From NCBI GenBank assembly GCA_021613335.1, contig JAJTWR010000159.1, positions 1,966,501 to 2,030,500 on the forward strand: 64,000 bases of DNA. The letters are read 5' to 3'. The notes beneath the pieces are model-generated. The model saw only the letters and a program-made list of their open reading frames with translations, had not been told where the DNA came from and ran no database searches. Positions within the stretch are counted from its first letter, which is position 1. Every line of letters begins with the position of its first letter. The position numbers and the translations under genes were made by a program. The stretch comes from Whitmania pigra. Taxonomy: Eukaryota; Annelida; Clitellata; Hirudinida; Haemopidae. Shown here one piece after another: positions 37,306 through 49,243 of this stretch.

Positions 37306-38425
37306 GTTAATGTTAATAAATGATATGTTAATAAAACAATTTTAAACAAAAACCAATATTGCCAATATTATTTTCAAATCGTCGAGAAATTTGAAAGCAG
37401 AAGAACAAACTAATTAGAAGATTGAATGTGATTTTGAATTTGAAAATATCTATTTTTGATCGAATTTAAACTCATGGGCAAAACAATAAAGTAAAACCGA
37501 TTGAAATCAAATTAATATTACACGACATCCTGCTGATTTCAATGAATAAATTCGTGAATAAATTCGTGAATAAATTAAGGTGGTAACTCGTTAAGACGGT
37601 GAGTGGTGATGCAAGATAATTTAAAATATTTGCTTATTTTGCATACGATCTCAGTCAATCAGTTGAACGAATGCAACCTCTAATTCCTCACATGAGTCAG
37701 AAATTGAACATCTTGTGATTCTTTTCAGAAACTCTCAACAGCCAACGTTGTTGAAATATTTTGAATTTATAATTTCCATTTAAAGGCTTGCTCTTTATTT
37801 TAATTAGTAACATTTACAAAGGAACTCGAATAATTTATTCACTCACAACGAGAAGATTGACCGCTTGAGGCATTTTTTTGTATTTTCTGGCAAATGTTTT
37901 TCAATGTTTGCGTGGATCTTTGTAGTGTTGTAACTTTATTACGACATCAAATGATCGTCATCATAATCATCATCAACGCTTTATTCACGTGGACAATAGA
38001 TCGATGAAAGTTATGATTAGCATACAAATGATAAGTTTTTAAATCAAAATTTATGATTTGTTGACGACAAAAATTCCAATTCTCTTTATGGCGAATTCAT
38101 CTCATCAATTACTTTGTTGGACGTAATTACTGTTAATGTTTTCATGTTAAGTCGAATGGAAGAGTTGTAATTATATTAAATGTCCGTCGGTTAAGTTGAT
38201 TGAATTTATTTCTTACTTGTTCTTAACATTCTAATTTGAATGTTAAATTTTGAAATTCAGATGGAAAGCAATAAATTGATGAAAATTATTGAAATGACAA
38301 CTCGAGATGTTTTGTATCAGTTTTAGTTTGTTCGTGTCAGTTTGAAACACTTTATCAAATAAGACGCAATATCAAATTGAATTATTCTAAAATGCATTAA
38401 ATTGTTTAAAATTCTCATCTGACAG

Positions 38426-38519
38426 GTACATCAAGATGATGCGTTACATCAGGTGTTACGGTGAATCCAATCCACGTGTTTCAAGATGGGCTACCGTGTC
38501 AATGTGCACTCGACTGTGA
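38426..38519 (+). CDS. Candidate short terminal exon (very weak)
   Basis: A pyrimidine-containing acceptor (ATTCTCATCTGACAG) is followed by ~31 open codons (YIKMMRYIRCYGESNPR...) ending in TGA 38517-38519. No domain is recognised. It could belong to an upstream gene, or be chance. Confidence 0.2.
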
Positions 38520-39042
38520 CGGGCATCAACCGCATCTCGAGTGCCATCAAAACAGATTGAAGCCAATTAACGTTCAATGTTGAGGGCAACTCTCCAATGA
38601 AACATGGCTTCGAAGGATCATCGGAATATTTTCGAGAAGTCATCTGTTACTCTTTCTTTGAACTGAAAGTCATCCGTTGGAAGATCGATGTTCTTCCATT
38701 AACAACAACAACTTAACAACAATTATTCTTTAAAGCCTCGATGAAATATGTCGGTGCATAATTTTTAAATTTTAAACATTAAGTGAAGAGTTGGTAGTGT
38801 GGCGAAATGACACGTAAAGTGTTGCGTCCTAATAAGGTACTCGAAGGGAGGCGTTGTACCATCTGTTGGTATCCTCGCTGTCCTGCGTTCGGACCTCATA
38901 AATTACAAGTGGTTGTGTCTCTGCCTCTCACGAAAGTCAAAAATTAAAGTTTGACCCGAGTTCCGAGTTGTTTTTGTTTTTTAAGCGGATGTGACGCAAT
39001 TAGATTTGAATATAAAGTGTCGTTGATCACTCTGGCTTGTCC

Positions 39043-39100
39043 AAAGTCCAAATCATCTCAGTTATGCAACGGACTATAATCAAATAAATAAATAAATAAA
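39043..39100 (+). mobile_element. 58-bp retroposed LINE/SINE tail with 12-bp TSD
   Basis: The insert contains CCAAATCATCTCAGTTATGC then AACGGACTATAATC and ends in repeated AAATA. It lies between two copies of TCTGGCTTGTCC (39031-39042 and 39101-39112). Same tail family as 26756-26799. Confidence 0.85.
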
Positions 39101-39599
39101 TCTGGCTTGTCCGTCCTAATCATCCAGTCGTCAAATGGACGTTGATAAAATATGCACACGCTCGGGTTTGCGATGACGCAAGCATCTCAAAAACGTCAAC
39201 TCGTATCTCGCACTTCACAAATTTTTGGAATCTCAGCCGATGACACGATGTGTAACTATCGAGCGGTAAAACTGTCAGTCATAGATGCATTTATTAAAAC
39301 TGTCATTCACAAATGCATAATTCGAAACAATTTCAGAACCATAGATTTTAGAAAGTTTAATAACCAAATAAATTTTAGTTAAAAAATTTTTGTATTAAAA
39401 ATGTATTACATTTCTGAGAACTTTTTTCTACTCTCGGACCAGGAAGTTGTGGTTGTTGGCGAAATTTTAGATGGAACCCCTTTAGGAGCGAATAATATCA
39501 GTTTAATCTAAAAAAAACTTCTCGATATACGTGTCAATGACGTATTACACAATGACTACGTAATTATATTAAACCGACAAAGCCATCAGGCTCATGATT

Positions 39600-39607
39600 A
39601 TGCAAAT
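39600..39607 (+). promoter_or_regulatory. Octamer (POU-binding) motif upstream of the POU gene
   Basis: A perfect ATGCAAAT lies 180 bp before the start codon of the POU gene. A reversed CCAAT box (ATTGG, about 39651-39655) and a CCACGCCTC box lie between the two. Perfect octamers also occur downstream at 41937-41944 and inverted at 42464-42471. Autoregulation by the encoded factor is an inference. Confidence 0.4.
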
Positions 39608-39786
39608 GTATCTCGCTTGTAGGCCACGCCTCATGAATAATTCGCTTGCTATTGGTCAAGAGGATCCGCATAATGTTGTCACCCAGTTAAAAGGAGTGAC
39701 GACATACCAGTCTTAGAATGTTTTTATTTGATCTTTAATCGCCGCTCATCACGCAAGTATTATCAACATTGTTGTATTCCGCCAAC

Positions 39787-41727
39787 ATGAAGTACGGAGA
39801 GCAGTCTTATTCGAGCACTGGAAATAGTTTCAGATCGTCGGATTACCAAAGATCTGTTCTCGATTCGTTCCAACAACATTCGCAGGACTTTCAGCAGAGT
39901 TACGTTCAGAATGTTTCCTTTCCGTCGAGAAACTCTTCTTACAACAACCAAGGACTTCTGATGATCCACAACACGAGAGGAGAAGATGAATACGTAGACT
40001 ACTCTGACCTTCCTCTCCAAATGAACGCAAACAACCCGAGTCTCGGGGATGGAGCCTTCCACCAACCCGGCTACGACCAACGCAGGCAGATCACGAACTT
40101 GGATTATGGTCAGAGGAATTATTTCGACGTCGAACCATTACGAGGTCATCAGTTTATGGCTCAGGGCACCGGTTACGATTTCGTGGAACCGACTGAAAAT
40201 GCGAGCCAAAGCTTCCACGCAGCTCATTCTACTCCGATGCGCTTTCGAAGTCAAAACCCGGGAGAAGATGCAAACGGGTTTCCTTATCCTCAGTGTCAGT
40301 TTTCAGGGGAGGTCGGATTGTCTCCTGTGATGCCAGTCAGGAATTCAAACTCTGACGCTTCGTCCAACTCTTGGCAGAGGCAGAACAACAACAACTTCAG
40401 GCTAGAAGACAACTCGTACAACGGTCACGTACATCCTCAGCTAAATCTTGAGCAACACAACACGGTCAACAATTACGTCAACTACAACAACTACGTGTTT
40501 TACTGCTCTCACGACAGACCAGAAAACTGTCAGCATCCCTGCGGAGCATCGGTGAAGGCGGAAGGCCTGACTTCTGCAGCAATTCACTCGACAAGTGGGC
40601 CAATGAGTGAGTGACATATTTTCACTTTTGATTTCATTAATGCAGTCAAATGATTATCATACTTCGCCGAGCAAATTAGCTTTAAATGTGGCACGGAATT
40701 ATTCTTTTCTCCACGACTTCCTGTTGACGTTTCTAACCAATCGGAACTGATAAGAGATTAAAGGTGGAATTTGAAACGGAAAGTGTGGAAGCAACCACTT
40801 GTGATCTCTCGAGGGGGGACAGGAACGAGGACGTTGACAGATTTACAAGATTATTGTTTGTAGGGAGGCGGCAGCTCATTAGGAGTGCTAAATGGCCATT
40901 CATCGAGTCATTGTCAGGGGAGACAATGAGCGTGAATCTCTTACGCCGCCAGTAATTTAGCCGTCATCAAACCAACACTTTACGTACAGGTCCTTGACCA
41001 ACTCTAATTTTATTTAATTATATTCTCGTTAAATTGATTATTTTATTCGTAAATAATAAAAAATATTGCGCGCGCTTTGACAGCACCGACTTCCACGACA
41101 TCGCCTCCTCCTTCTCTTCCCGTGGGTAGCACTGAGGACATCCAGGAACTTCAGGAATTTTCTCGTCTCTTCAAGCAGAGAAGAATCAGTCTCGGTTACA
41201 CTCAGGCAGAAGTAGGAGAAGCAATGGGCAAATTGTACGGAAGTATTTTCTCTCAAACGACCATCTGTAGATTCGAAGCTCTTCAACTGAGTCTGCGCAA
41301 CATGAACAAGCTGAAACCGTTCGTGGAAAAGTGGTTGGAAAACGCGGAAAAGAACTCATCTGGATCGACGGACAACGCCGAAGAGGGTTCAACATTCGAA
41401 TCGACAGATTCTTCCAATCCGACGGACAACAGCAACTCCGAGAACATGCAAACTTTCGCCGTCAAACAACGCAAAAGACGAACGAGCATCGACAACGTAA
41501 CGAAAAAACTGCTCGAGGAAGAATTTAAGAGGAACGACAAACCGTCACAAAAAGATATTAAAAGAATCGCAGACACCTACTCGTTGGAAAAGGAAACCGT
41601 GCGAGTCTGGTTCTGCAACAGGAGACAGAGGGAGAAAAAGTTGCGCAAGGGAATTCCAGATAATACGTCCTTGAACACAGTGGCCAATGCTCTCCAGAGA
41701 GCAAACGCTTGTCGGAACATCCAATAA
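39787..41727 (+). CDS. POU-domain homeobox transcription factor (two exons, 487 aa)
   Basis: Exon 1 is 39787-40606 and exon 2 is 41084-41727. The donor GTGAGT and the acceptor TTTGACAG join in phase (A|CA, Thr274). I chose the ATG at 39787 because it is the first in frame. Residues 1-290 are a low-complexity Asn/Gln/Ser/Tyr-rich region, probably a transactivation domain. The POU-specific domain is 291-362 (FKQRRISLGYTQ, then FSQTTICRFEALQL). A 40-residue Ser/Asn linker follows, then the homeodomain 403-462 with recognition helix VRVWFCNRRQ, including the POU-typical Cys at homeodomain position 50. The domain pair binds octamer DNA in the nucleus. AMGKLYG in the POU-specific domain resembles class II, CRFEALQL resembles class III, and the homeodomain is divergent, so no class is assigned. 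Both DNA-binding domains sit in one exon. A possible ATTAAA poly(A) signal lies at 41852. Confidence 0.95.
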
Positions 41728-41744
41728 GATCGAAACAACCATTT

Positions 41745-43285
41745 GTATTTAGCACGTCACTTTTCTCCTAACGATATTACTGTAATTAACTAACTAGCAT
41801 TATGTACAAATGTTCGAACTGTTACTTGTTATGATTTATTTTTGTGTTGCTATTAAAATTTCAATCGATGAACATTTTTCAACGACTGCAGACATTATCT
41901 TGTTGTCCGATTGTCTGGTTGTTCGTGTGATTAGGAATGCAAATGAAGCTGTTAGCGGAGATTAAGTGACCTGTCTTATTGGGTCTAACAGGGAGCCCAC
42001 ATCCCCTGAATAGGCGTTGATCAAAAGCTCCCTTATGCCGATCCTCATGCGGGAGTGACAGTGAGCTAACTGCTTCTCAAACCGAGTATTGTCTAAAAAT
42101 AAGTAGAGAAGATATTTATCCTCTAGCATTTAATGAAAGACCCAATCACTTAGCAGCTTGTAATTTGGTCCGTCAACAAGTTCTCCCGCTAAAACCCTTT
42201 AGGCATTTTATTGTCGTCCGTGCGGATGTCACTTTCTTTGACCGCTTTGTCATCCTTTGCAAACTGTTATGTCGCTTAAAAGTCTCTCCTACTTCCTGCA
42301 TCATAAACTTCACTTTCTTCTGTTTCTCCAAAGGGAGTATGTATCCGTGCAGCCTCAATTAGCTCAAGGCCAAGTGTCGAGTCAACCCTGGAGTTCGTTT
42401 GTGCCCCTGACCACCCTTCATGTAGTCATCGGCTAATAGCCTTCATTAACGCCTCAAACACACATTTGCATATCACGTGCGGTGATCTATCGTAAGCAGA
42501 GACGGGAACCCTTTGTCCACACATTGAATTCAATCTTTGCTTAATAGTCGTAAAAAGATTTCATTTCACTTTTTGAATATTTTGTAATCTATTTCGAAAC
42601 TATAGAGACAAAGGATTACTTACATTAAAAATGTAAATGGGTTAGTGAGATTTTGTCTACTTATAGTAGTAGGCTTAATTAGTCCACTGTGTGGATATGT
42701 TGACCACAAACCATATCATGCGTCAATTTAAGACACGATGGTCACATGCGATCAATTCGTCCACAACTATTTTGAGTTTTATTTTGGAAAGATTTATTCA
42801 CATTAATATTTTGCTTAGTTAGTTTAAACATATCTTAAGTCAAAAACTATTTTTGAAGGCTCTGTAAATTTATATTTGACTTGATCAGTCATTCTACTGG
42901 TGTGGCTGTAAATATGTAATTTAGAAATGTCTTTAAGTTATGCAACATTGACAATACCCGAGCGATGAGAGGAGCCAAAAAATGGTCCCATTTAAAACTA
43001 CAAAATAATGAGTCAACAAGTTGTTCCCTTGGGCGAGGTAACTTATCTCAAGTATAATCGTTGCTGCTTCCTGTAAAATCGTGGATTCAGAAAAGTAAGT
43101 GTAACGGAAGCTTTAACTGCTTCTTGACTCACTCAAAAAGTTGTTATATTCAATAAATTAACAAACACTGTTATGTCGGGTTAAGTATTATTATTTAATT
43201 ACTAATGCCGCTACTTTATTTCGTTCAGACTGTGATCATTATAAAGCGTCAGTTATAATTTTGAAGGAAAGTTACCAGGATCAAA
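41745..43285. other. POU gene 3' flank and intergenic DNA
   Basis: No gene is seen. It contains two octamers (41937-41944 forward and 42464-42471 reverse, the latter followed by a CACGTG E-box at 42474-42479). The segment to about 42500 is less AT-rich than the gene desert on the left and could hold regulatory elements. Confidence 0.4.
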
Positions 43286-43287
43286 CC

Positions 43288-43903
43288 CAATGGTGTCACC
43301 AGAGAGTTCGGGGAATGCGGACCACAGCGGGTGACATAATTTTAGGGGGTGACACCAAAATCCCAATTTTTACATGTTACGATGTATACCTTTATTTTTG
43401 CTTGACAGATTGTGAGTCACAGCCAACAAAATCTTACTAACTTATGATTTATGGTAAAGCACACCTTAATCTTATCGCACCGGGTGACATTAACGGTGGA
43501 ATACAAAGGTTTTTGGTGTCCGAAGCCAGCCCCTTGATTGGATGCCCCTAAAGTGTTCTTTCCCTAATTTATTCTCCCTCCCCTTCCACTGTACTATGCT
43601 GCCCCATCTATCCTTCCCATAGGAACATTTTGAGAATTGCACATTGCAACGGTACTTTTAGCCTATTTTGATGATCGGAAACCGAATTGTAAACTTTGTA
43701 TTTTATGCTTGTATGGAAAACATGACAAAAACTTTATTCAAATTAAATAGATTAGCAAGATTAGTCTATCGTTCTTGTGACAATACAAGCACAAGAGATG
43801 TGACTAGGCTAATGCCAACCCCCTTTAGATGTCCCCTTCCCGGCTGGTACCCTCTGCATCCTCCTTTGAACGCCACCTGACACCAACCCTAGTGACGCCG
43901 TTG
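43288..43903. mobile_element. hAT-like MITE with CAATGGTGTCACCAG ends
   Basis: The left end CAATGGTGTCACCAG and the right end (inverted) CAACGGCGTCACTAG are inverted repeats. Flanking octamers ATCAAACC (43280-43287) and ATCAGACC (43904-43911) differ by one base, as expected for an old 8-bp duplication. Internal GGTGACA/GGTGTC motifs recur. No transposase is seen. Confidence 0.65.
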
Positions 43904-44347
43904 ATCAGACCTCATAATAAGAGTTGGTCAAGCCGAGTCATTATTTAAACTTTTCCCAAATTGAATAGATGATATTTTTTCTTTTACATCTCTGCCAAAA
44001 ATGCCTTAATCAAGCACTTTCTAACGAAAAGTCAAGAAGGCAACAGAAAATCAGAGGGATGACAAGATTGGAGCATTATCTTCGAGGTTGTGCTAGCTGT
44101 CAAAAGGAGACGATTGTTTTTTGGTTTTTTTTTATGTAAATTTAATTAAAACATCATTAACACTTTACAAATTTAAGCCAGAAGTGTTATTAATAACTTC
44201 TTAACATTTTTATCATTAATATTGTAACATTAGTTTATCTTTGCTGGGTTTTCCAATTGTTTACACTGTTTACAAAACAACTATTTGGGCGATAATAGGG
44301 AGACCACGGTTTACCACGTCAGTTGCAATTTTAAAGTATAGACGAAC

Positions 44348-46643
44348 ATGGCTGTAGCTCTACCTTTAAAGCGTTTAGTGCCTTGGAAGAATAGGTGATT
44401 TGATTTCAATTAAATTATCTGGGTTTTCGATTCTAGGTCTAAAAGTCTATAATTGAAAAACCACACAAATGTTCAATATACAACTTTTTCAATTTTAGAG
44501 AAGAATGGATGGATGTTTACTTGGCAGCGTTTAGTAATGACTCAGAAAAACAACAGTTTGCTGAAGATAGATTGTTAATTTGGAAAATAAGGTATTTTGG
44601 CCATATTTTAAAATTACAATACTTTATAAATAACTAATTTTATTACTGTCGATCATTTGACATTTTATATTTTTTCTTAATATCAGGTCATGCGAAAATC
44701 TTGCACTAGCACCTGAATTAACATGGCAACTGCTTTCTTTAAAACTAAAAGATAAAGATAACGAAAAAGAGAAGTTTTTGGATGATGGAGATTTGAGAAA
44801 TCTTTACGGAATTTACATAATAAGGTATGTCACGTCACAATTAACAATGTTTTAGTATAAAATCTATATTACCATTGTATTATTGAGTTTTCTGCCTGGT
44901 TTGTAGATTTGTAAATTATGCTCTTGAAGCTTCCCAAAATGCCAAGACTTTAATTCCTTTGAGACTTCTGGCTCAAAAGGTCAGATTTTCATAACTTCGA
45001 AAAATCCAAATTTAAATTATTTTGTTTCTTGATTTACTTGTTTCTTGTTAATTAATGAAATGATGAACTAATTGCATTATAGGTAGGCATGCCACAGTGG
45101 ATTCTTGAGTTGAGACACACGTTGACTTACGACACGTTACCAAAACTTGATCTTTTAAGGGAAGCAGTTGATCAAGCTTTAATATTTTTGAAGGTTGCTT
45201 TTGTTGTACATTAATTTGCTTACTTAACAATTCTGATTTATTAGGCCTAAGAATGAAATTCTAAGATGTTTAGTTTGACACATTGCATTTTAAGAACAAT
45301 TATTGGATGCCACAATCGCAATACACCATCCTCGATGACAAAGAATGCAAAAAGAAATTCAATACTTTGGTCGATGAGTATTTCCAGGTAAATAATTTTT
45401 GAACCAGGTCACTTCATTTTGTTTTACTTAATATTGTTAACATATATTTTATTATTGGAAACAATCAGCTCATAAGGCAACTGACAAACAAGCAGAAATT
45501 TTCACCAGAAGTGAAGTCCAAGGTTCAAGAATTGCATTTGTATGTCCAAGCAAATTGGTGAGTAAAAATAAGCAAATGATTAAAAATATTTTTAGCATTT
45601 CAAGGAATTTACATTTTCTTTCAGTAAAGAATTCCTCGAGATTCTTGCTGAAAATGAATCTCTTGTATTTCCATCTCCAGGCAGAGGTAAACAAGAAAAT
45701 TGATAATTCACTTGATAATATTATGAACTCGCTTTATGCATGATGGTAAATGAAATTTGTTTGTTCAAGGAAATGACATTATGATGAAAATTCCAAAAGT
45801 TCTCTCAGAAGATTGGAAGCACATGTTTGATCAACTTATTGAGTGGCAACTCATTGATGGATTCCTGGACAACTTGTTGAGCAAATTGTCAGAACTTGGA
45901 ACCGATCGAGACCGCAGCATTCTTGCATGGATTTGTTTCATTTGTAACGGTCGGTTTATAAAACAAATTTTAATCTGCATTATAAAATGTGGATGACATT
46001 CGACACATACATTCACATACTTGACACCAAATTATTTCCAACAGAAGGAAGACAGAAAAAGCAACAAAAGTCAGCAAAACGGAACTTCAATTCCAATAAA
46101 TTGTTGTTGCTAGCAATGAAAAAGCCCAACAGATTCACACCATTTTTTATTGAGTAATATTAGATTTATTTTGAGTATTTTTACCATTTAACAATCTCTA
46201 TTTGAATGTAGTAAATTCTGCGGACTGTTTCCTGAAATCTTCAAGCATCGCAATCAGATGCTCAGTCTCCTGAAAGCATTCGGAATTGATCATCCCTGGC
46301 TGAACAGCTGCTTGGATTTTACAACTTTAGAACAGAGAGGTCAAGAAAATGTGAAAGAGTCAAATAAGATGCAGAGAACCACTGTGGTTGCATACGATCA
46401 AAATTCTGTAATTACAAAAATCGGTATGACTATGTTTTAAAATTCTACTCTTAAATATGCAAAAGATTGGCTTTTGAGTGGAGATTTATTTCAGAGAAGG
46501 TAGAGTGGCAGAACATTGTGAACAGCATGATGAATCACGAGTCATCATTTTTATCTCCGAGAGCCACAAAACGACCGAGGTCATTCTTCTCTGCTCATAA
46601 TTTCCATTTGAATGATGTCGTGCATCACCCAAGAAAAGATTAA
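44348..46643 (+). CDS. LAS1L: LAS1 pre-rRNA endonuclease-like protein, module 1 (12 exons, 451 aa, nuclease motif broken)
   Basis: Exons: 44348-44394, 44499-44591, 44687-44824, 44907-44979, 45083-45193, 45295-45387, 45469-45557, 45625-45686, 45770-45949, 46045-46153, 46212-46423, 46495-46643. All join in phase, total 1356 nt. LAS1 is the HEPN-family nuclease that, with the kinase Grc3/NOL9, cleaves ITS2 during large-subunit rRNA maturation in the nucleolus. Family landmarks are VPW near residue 12, the LYGIYIIRFVN helix (~85-96), PLRLLAQKVGMPQWILELRH (~110-129), YW after 155, and DRDRSILAWICF. The HEPN motif R-H-x-x-x-H reads R128-H129-T-L-T-Y133: the terminal histidine is tyrosine (codon 45128-45130). 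The last exon has no PLG-type tail. It is probably a pseudoenzyme, or the inactive product of a two-cassette gene. Candidate poly(A) signals are at 46742 (ATTAAA) and 46814 (AATAAA). Confidence 0.88.
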
Positions 46644-46834
46644 ATTCTAATTATAATTTCTTTAAAAATTTATTTGTATGGCACTTTTGAACAAAAGTTA
46701 GATTTCATCTATAAAACTAAATATAATGTTAGATATTACTCATTAAATATTGCTTCAAGTTTTTATTACCTGTTAATTATATTAACAATGCGGCAATGTT
46801 TTTAAAAGGTTTCAATAAAAATTGTAAATTTCAG

Positions 46835-49190
46835 ACCAGAGACAGATGATACATGCACACAGACATTCAATCACGATGCAGAAAATTGTGCATTTTGGAA
46901 ATTTAGGTTATTATTAATCATTATACATTGCCTGTAAAATATTTTAGAAAAGAGTATCTGAACTGATAGATTTTAATACATTTAAAATAGTTTCATTAAA
47001 GATAAAATCCTTCATCACCAGGTCTTGTGATAACTCTTCTGTTGCTTCTGAATTGACCTGGAAGTTACTTTCCTTGAAATCATTAGATGCTAGGAATGAA
47101 AAGGTCCATTTTTTAACTGATTACCAAATGAGATCACTATATGGTATGCATGTCATAAGGTTAGCTTGAATTAGCTTGAGTAAATGATTTTGTTGCCACT
47201 AATTTAATGTGTCCTTGTTATTAAGATTCGTTGAAAAGACTCTCAGGTCATTCAAGACGGGGAAAATGGCAACTCCATTAGAACAAATTGCAAAAAAGGT
47301 TTTTAAATTTTTATTTTAAATATTTCCAGTATGTTTTTTATTGTCAGTGCAGGCATAATTTTGATGCAATCTTGTGATTAAAATGTACAAATTATTGATG
47401 AAAATAGAAATTTTCGAAGCAAAAATGAAATAGGAGCAACATCCTGCATTCAAATGAAGTATTGAATTTATGTTTCAAAGGCAGGACTACCCCCATGGAT
47501 TACTGATCTGAGACATGAGGCTGCCCATCAGAGCCCACCAGAACTCTTTCTACTCAGAGATGCTGCTGATTTTGCTCTGAAATTCCTTAAGGTTTTTATA
47601 TTAAAGCTTTTTAAAAGTAACATTTGAGAAGTAGCAATTGTTATCTTCACTTTGAACCATTTAAAGATCAACTTCTGGATACCTCAGACTCTCCTCAGCT
47701 CTTCTGACGATTGCGGAAGTGTTTCATCATTCGAGGAATTCTTTCAAGTAAAATTTCCCAATTTTATCAAGTAAACTTGGTTATACTTCAATTGCTTTCA
47801 TTATTGGAATGAAATTTTACAGCTAATAAAAAGTATGAGGAACGAGCAAATACCAACAACGGATACAAAGAACAAGCTTCATAATCTGGAGATGCATGTG
47901 CAAGCTAATTGGTAATTTGTAAATGATTGATATCCTGCAACGTATTAAATTCTAAACTAAACCTTAAAAATGTTTCTTCTTAGCAATGCACTGTTTGAAA
48001 TCCTAGCTGCAGACACATCGTTGATATTTCCATTAGACAAGACAGGTGATCTTAAAGAAAACTTCATATTCTATAAATGCAAAAAGATGCATTCAATAAA
48101 TAAAACAACATTATCTGTCATTGCTTAGTTGAAGATGGTCATGATGACATGTTAAGAATACCAGAAAGTCTTGCCAAAGAGTGGATGCCAATGCTTGATC
48201 AGCTCATCGAATGGAACTTAATTCATGGTTTTATGGGAAAATTGTTGGACAAATTGTCAGAAGTTGGATCTGACCAAGATAGGAGCATCCTTGCATGGAT
48301 GTGCTTTGTTTGCAATGGTTGGCTTAAATTTCTTGTGACAACACTTTTTGCTCCAAATTATTAGAATCAATGTTGCTTGTATGTCATTTGCAACAAAACT
48401 GATGTTGATGTCTGTTTTCCTTTTAAATAAATTACCACTATCATTAGGGATTCAACTATTTATGAACTTTCCTATAGAAGGATATCAGAGGAAACAAAGA
48501 ATTGCATCAAAAACAACTTACGATGCCAAGAAAATTTTGTACTTGGGAACAATTAAGCCAAATAAATTCACTCCAGTTTTTGTAAAGTAAATGATTCAAT
48601 TATAGCATTTGTTATTGGCATTTGTGACTTCATCATTACAATTTTATTCACTCAGCAAATTCTGCAGTCTCTTCCCAGAATTGTTAAAATATCAATTCGA
48701 TGTGCTCAGTTTCTTAAGTATTTCTGGATACAACCATCCCTGGCAAGACAAATGCATTGATCTCGACACCTTACTGGAAAGACTCAAGCGTAACGGCACA
48801 GATGCATCGGTTCAGAACAACATTATTAGAGACAATTTAGAAGAGCATAATCAAACATCTTATATATTGCAAAGGATCCTTTTTGATGAAAGAGGTCTGC
48901 AAATGAATACAAAGTTCCACCAGACTCACATAGTTGTTCAATTTCACTGTTTTAATTCATGTCTTTAGATTTTGACCAGTGGAAATACCCACTCGGCGTG
49001 AACCCTTTAGGATATTTTGGAATGCTTCTCAGAGATAAAGAACAAAATACAAATGAAATAAGGTGAGTTTAACAAAACATTCTGTTTTTTTTTAAATGGT
49101 GAAGTTGAATATGTCTTAATTTAATTAATATTTAGCATGAATGGAGACAACAGCATGGAGTTCATTGATGAAGATCAGTTAGATGCATGA
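46835..49190 (+). CDS. LAS1L: LAS1 pre-rRNA endonuclease-like protein, module 2 (12 exons, no own start exon, nuclease motif intact)
   Basis: Exons: 46835-46906, 47022-47159, 47226-47298, 47481-47591, 47667-47747, 47823-47911, 47984-48045, 48129-48317, 48478-48586, 48656-48894, 48969-49062, 49136-49190. Exon sizes copy module 1 (138/138, 73/73, 111/111, 89/89, 62/62, 109/109), showing tandem duplication. The HEPN motif is complete (R-H-E-A-A-H, final His codon 47526-47528). The C-terminus carries the LAS1-type tail (DQWKYPLGVNPLGYF), known in yeast to contact Grc3. The first exon enters in phase 2 after TTTCAG. No ATG exon with a matching donor exists between 46644 and 46834. Spliced to module 1's exon 1 (44348-44394) it gives a 452-aa in-frame protein. 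It may be an alternative cassette, or its own start exon may lie elsewhere. AATAAA lies at 49244. Confidence 0.87.
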
Positions 49191-49243
49191 CCAGAAATTT
49201 CAAATAAAACAGTTTCAGATTTACATAATTATCTGTCTATTGT

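Noticed and set aside
39763..40330. Overlapping frames on both strands inside POU exon 1
   Set aside because: They shadow the real coding frame; the POU reading extends across the exon and splices in phase to the DNA-binding domains.
40764..40955. 63-codon frame in the POU intron
   Set aside because: It lies between a perfect donor and acceptor, and the exon join skips it in phase. No similarity is seen.
44348..49190. A single fused double-LAS1 protein
   Set aside because: Module 1 ends in a real stop, and its penultimate exon (phase 1) does not join in frame to module 2's first exon (phase 2).
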